Below, piece by piece: positions 21,188 to 22,794 of a stretch of 22,794 nt of DNA. The stretch is from JAURVT01 sp049059935 (GTDB lineage Bacteria > Actinomycetota > Actinomycetes > Propionibacteriales > Nocardioidaceae). Position 1 is the first letter of the stretch. Each line of letters begins with the position of its first letter. Both the position numbers and the translations under genes were made by a program. The notes under the pieces were generated by a model. That model did not search any database. It was not told where the DNA came from and was given only the letters and a program-made list of their open reading frames with translations. Where the stretch lies: positions 1 through 22,794 of the forward strand of contig NZ_JBMGQR010000068.1 in NCBI RefSeq assembly GCF_049059935.1. Reading direction: 5' to 3'.

Positions 21188-22342
21188 GTGGCCAGCAACG
21201 ACTGGATGGACAAGGACTTCTACAAGGTCCTGGGCGTCAAGAAGGACGCGACGTCCGACGAGATCAAGAAGGCGTACCGCAAGCTCGCCCGTGACAACCA
21301 CCCCGACGCCAAGCCGGGCGACAAGGCCGCCGAGGACCGCTTCAAGCAGGTGTCCGAGGCGTACTCGGTGCTCTCGTCGGCCGACAAGCGCAAGGAGTAC
21401 GACGAGCAGCGCACGATGTTCGGCGGCGGGTTCGCCGGACGTCGCGGCAGCGGCGGTGGGGGCGGCTTCGGCTTCCCCGGTGGCGGCGGGAGCGGCTCGG
21501 CCGACTTCGACGTCTCCGACCTGCTCGGCGGCATCTTCGGCGGCGGTGGCGGCGCCGGGCGTCAGACGCGTCAGCGTCCCGCCCGCCGCGGCGCCGACGT
21601 CGAGACCGAGGCGTCGATCTCGTTCGAGCAGTCCGTCGACGGCGTCACGGTGCCGCTGCGGATGACGTCCGACGAGCCCTGCCGCTCGTGCCACGGCACG
21701 GGCGCGCGGGCCGGCACCGTCCCCAAGGTCTGCCCCCGCTGCGAGGGCAGCGGCATGCAGACCGGGGCGTCCGGTGGCCTGTTCGCCATGACCGAGCCGT
21801 GCACCCTGTGCCGCGGACGCGGTCTGGTCGTCGAGGACCCGTGCCCGACGTGCAGCGGTTCCGGCCGCGGCACCTCGAGCCGCACCATGCAGGTGCGCAT
21901 CCCGGCCGGCGTCAAGGACGCGCAGCGGATCAAGCTCAAGGGCAAGGGCGCCAAGGGCGAGAACGGTGGCCCCGCGGGCGACCTGTTCGTCCTGGTGCAC
22001 GTGGCCACGCACCCGCTGTTCGGGCGGCGCGGCGACAACCTCACCATCACGGTGCCGGTGGCCTTCGACGAGGCCGCGCTCGGCGCGGAGATCTCCGTGC
22101 CGACGCTCGGCGGCGCCCCCGTCCGCATCAAGGTGCCGGCGGGCACGCCCAACGGGCGCACCTTCCGCGCCCGCGGCAGGGGCGTGGCGGGCAAGGACGG
22201 CACGCGTGCCGACCTGCTCGTCACCGTCGAGGTGCAGGTGCCCACCGACCTGTCCGCGTCGCAGCGCGAGGCCGTCCAGAGCCTGCGCGCCGCGCGCGGC
22301 GGGACGGACCCCCGGGCCGGTCTCGCGAACGCCGGGAGCTGA
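21188..22342 (+). CDS. dnaJ: Chaperone DnaJ (Hsp40), type I
   Basis: 384 aa, with GTG start at 21188 preceded by GGAGGAGG. The J domain lies at about 10-72 with HPD at 38-40. A long Gly/Phe-rich linker spans about 78-125. Four zinc-binding repeats follow at C165/C168, C182/C185, C205/C208 and C219/C222; the third reads CTLCRGRG instead of the usual CxxCxGxG with a hydrophobic residue, a small variation common in this group. Client-binding beta-barrel domains and the C-terminal dimerisation segment complete it. It delivers substrates to DnaK and stimulates its ATPase. Being adjacent to hspR, it is the dnaJ1 type of actinobacteria, which often have a second dnaJ elsewhere. Confidence 0.98.
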   Translation: MASNDWMDKDFYKVLGVKKDATSDEIKKAYRKLARDNHPDAKPGDKAAEDRFKQVSEAYSVLSSADKRKEYDEQRTMFGGGFAGRRGSGGGGGFGFPGGGGSGSADFDVSDLLGGIFGGGGGAGRQTRQRPARRGADVETEASISFEQSVDGVTVPLRMTSDEPCRSCHGTGARAGTVPKVCPRCEGSGMQTGASGGLFAMTEPCTLCRGRGLVVEDPCPTCSGSGRGTSSRTMQVRIPAGVKDAQRIKLKGKGAKGENGGPAGDLFVLVHVATHPLFGRRGDNLTITVPVAFDEAALGAEISVPTLGGAPVRIKVPAGTPNGRTFRARGRGVAGKDGTRADLLVTVEVQVPTDLSASQREAVQSLRAARGGTDPRAGLANAGS

Positions 22343-22347
22343 CGGGC

Positions 22348-22758
22348 ATGGCCGGGGCGCGGTTGCCGTTCGAGCCGCCGGGGCCGGAGGCGAAGGTCTT
22401 CGTGATCAGCGTCGCCGCCGAGCTCTCCGGCCTGCACCCGCAGACGCTGCGCACCTACGACCGGCTCGGCCTGGTGTCACCGGGCCGGGTCGGCGGGGGT
22501 GCGCGGCGCTACTCCCTGCACGACGTCGCCCTGCTGCGCGACGTCGCCCGCCTCAGCGCCGAGGGCCTGGGTCTGGAGGGCATCAAGCGGGTGCTCGACC
22601 TCGAGCAGCAGGTGACCGCGCTGCAGGAGCAGGTGCTCGCGCTGAGCGACGAGCTCGCCCTCGCGCACGCCGCCCTGCAGCAGACCCCCAACCTCCCCGT
22701 CCACGTCCCCCATGCGGACGCCCAGATGGTCCTCTGGCGCCGCCCCCGCCGCCGCTGA
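22348..22758 (+). CDS. hspR: HspR, MerR-family heat-shock repressor
   Basis: 136 aa from the ATG at 22348, 5 bp after the dnaJ stop, with GGGAG about 9 nt upstream. The N-terminal MerR-type winged helix-turn-helix (about 17-65) reads VFVISVAAELSGLHPQTLRTYDRLGLVSP then RRYSLHDVALLRDVARL, the HspR form. A Leu-rich coiled coil (about 80-110) follows, and the C-terminus HADAQMVLWRRPRR is the hydrophobic-plus-basic tail typical of HspR. It represses dnaK, clpB and related genes at HAIR sites and needs DnaK for binding, so free DnaK reports folding stress. The operon probably ends here or beyond the window; a GGGTCATGACCC palindrome (22783-22794) is cut by the window edge. Confidence 0.96.
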   Translation: MAGARLPFEPPGPEAKVFVISVAAELSGLHPQTLRTYDRLGLVSPGRVGGGARRYSLHDVALLRDVARLSAEGLGLEGIKRVLDLEQQVTALQEQVLALSDELALAHAALQQTPNLPVHVPHADAQMVLWRRPRRR

Positions 22759-22794
22759 CCCGGAAGTTGTCGGTGCCTCACAGGGTCATGACCC

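Noticed and set aside
22783..22794. GGGTCATGACCC palindrome after hspR
   Set aside because: It is cut by the window end, so it cannot be judged as operator, terminator or chance.

Overview
The window is very GC-rich, densely coded bacterial DNA with many GTG starts, NTGA start/stop overlaps and many apparently leaderless genes. The dnaK-grpE-dnaJ-hspR cluster, the EtfD-type iron-sulfur reductase and the TPP-riboswitch-ykoEDC cluster point to an Actinomycetota chromosome. A Nocardioides/Aeromicrobium-like member is plausible, but the genus is inferred and not shown. There is no phage, transposase, CRISPR, tRNA or rRNA.

Layout. Positions 1-370 are non-coding and repeat-rich. From 371 to 6142 a leftward block carries etfD (electron transfer from fatty-acid oxidation), a tiny exported peptide, an FMN 2-hydroxyacid oxidase next to an MFS transporter, and ohr. 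A rightward ABC exporter (6280-8148) follows, driven by a promoter with the 19-bp spacer and dyad typical of MerR/SoxR-type activation. The next leftward block (8145-10949) holds pirin, a guanidinium exporter (gdx) under a guanidine-III riboswitch, a DUF4916/NUDIX-like protein and a GPP34 protein. A rightward amidohydrolase/cysteine dioxygenase pair (11137-12647) converges on a nitroreductase. A leaderless ankyrin gene precedes a TPP riboswitch and ykoE-ykoD-ykoC, an ECF importer for a thiamine precursor. After three tandem perfect palindromes come a membrane protein and a hexapeptide acetyltransferase, both leftward. The dnaK-grpE-dnaJ-hspR chaperone operon closes the window, with a SigH/SigR-like promoter overlapping a HspR (HAIR-like) operator.

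Most genes are core or common accessory genes, and I see no convincing new multi-gene system. The novelty is mainly in the non-coding DNA: (i) a guanidine-III aptamer whose 3' pseudoknot strand is shared with a hairpin that hides the gdx Shine-Dalgarno sequence; (ii) perfect palindromes of 32 and 30 bp sharing one core; (iii) a 40-nt inverted repeat flanking gdx; (iv) a 31-bp perfect hairpin before the TPP riboswitch; (v) a recurrent leaderless-promoter geometry; (vi) a probable CTG start for ykoD.
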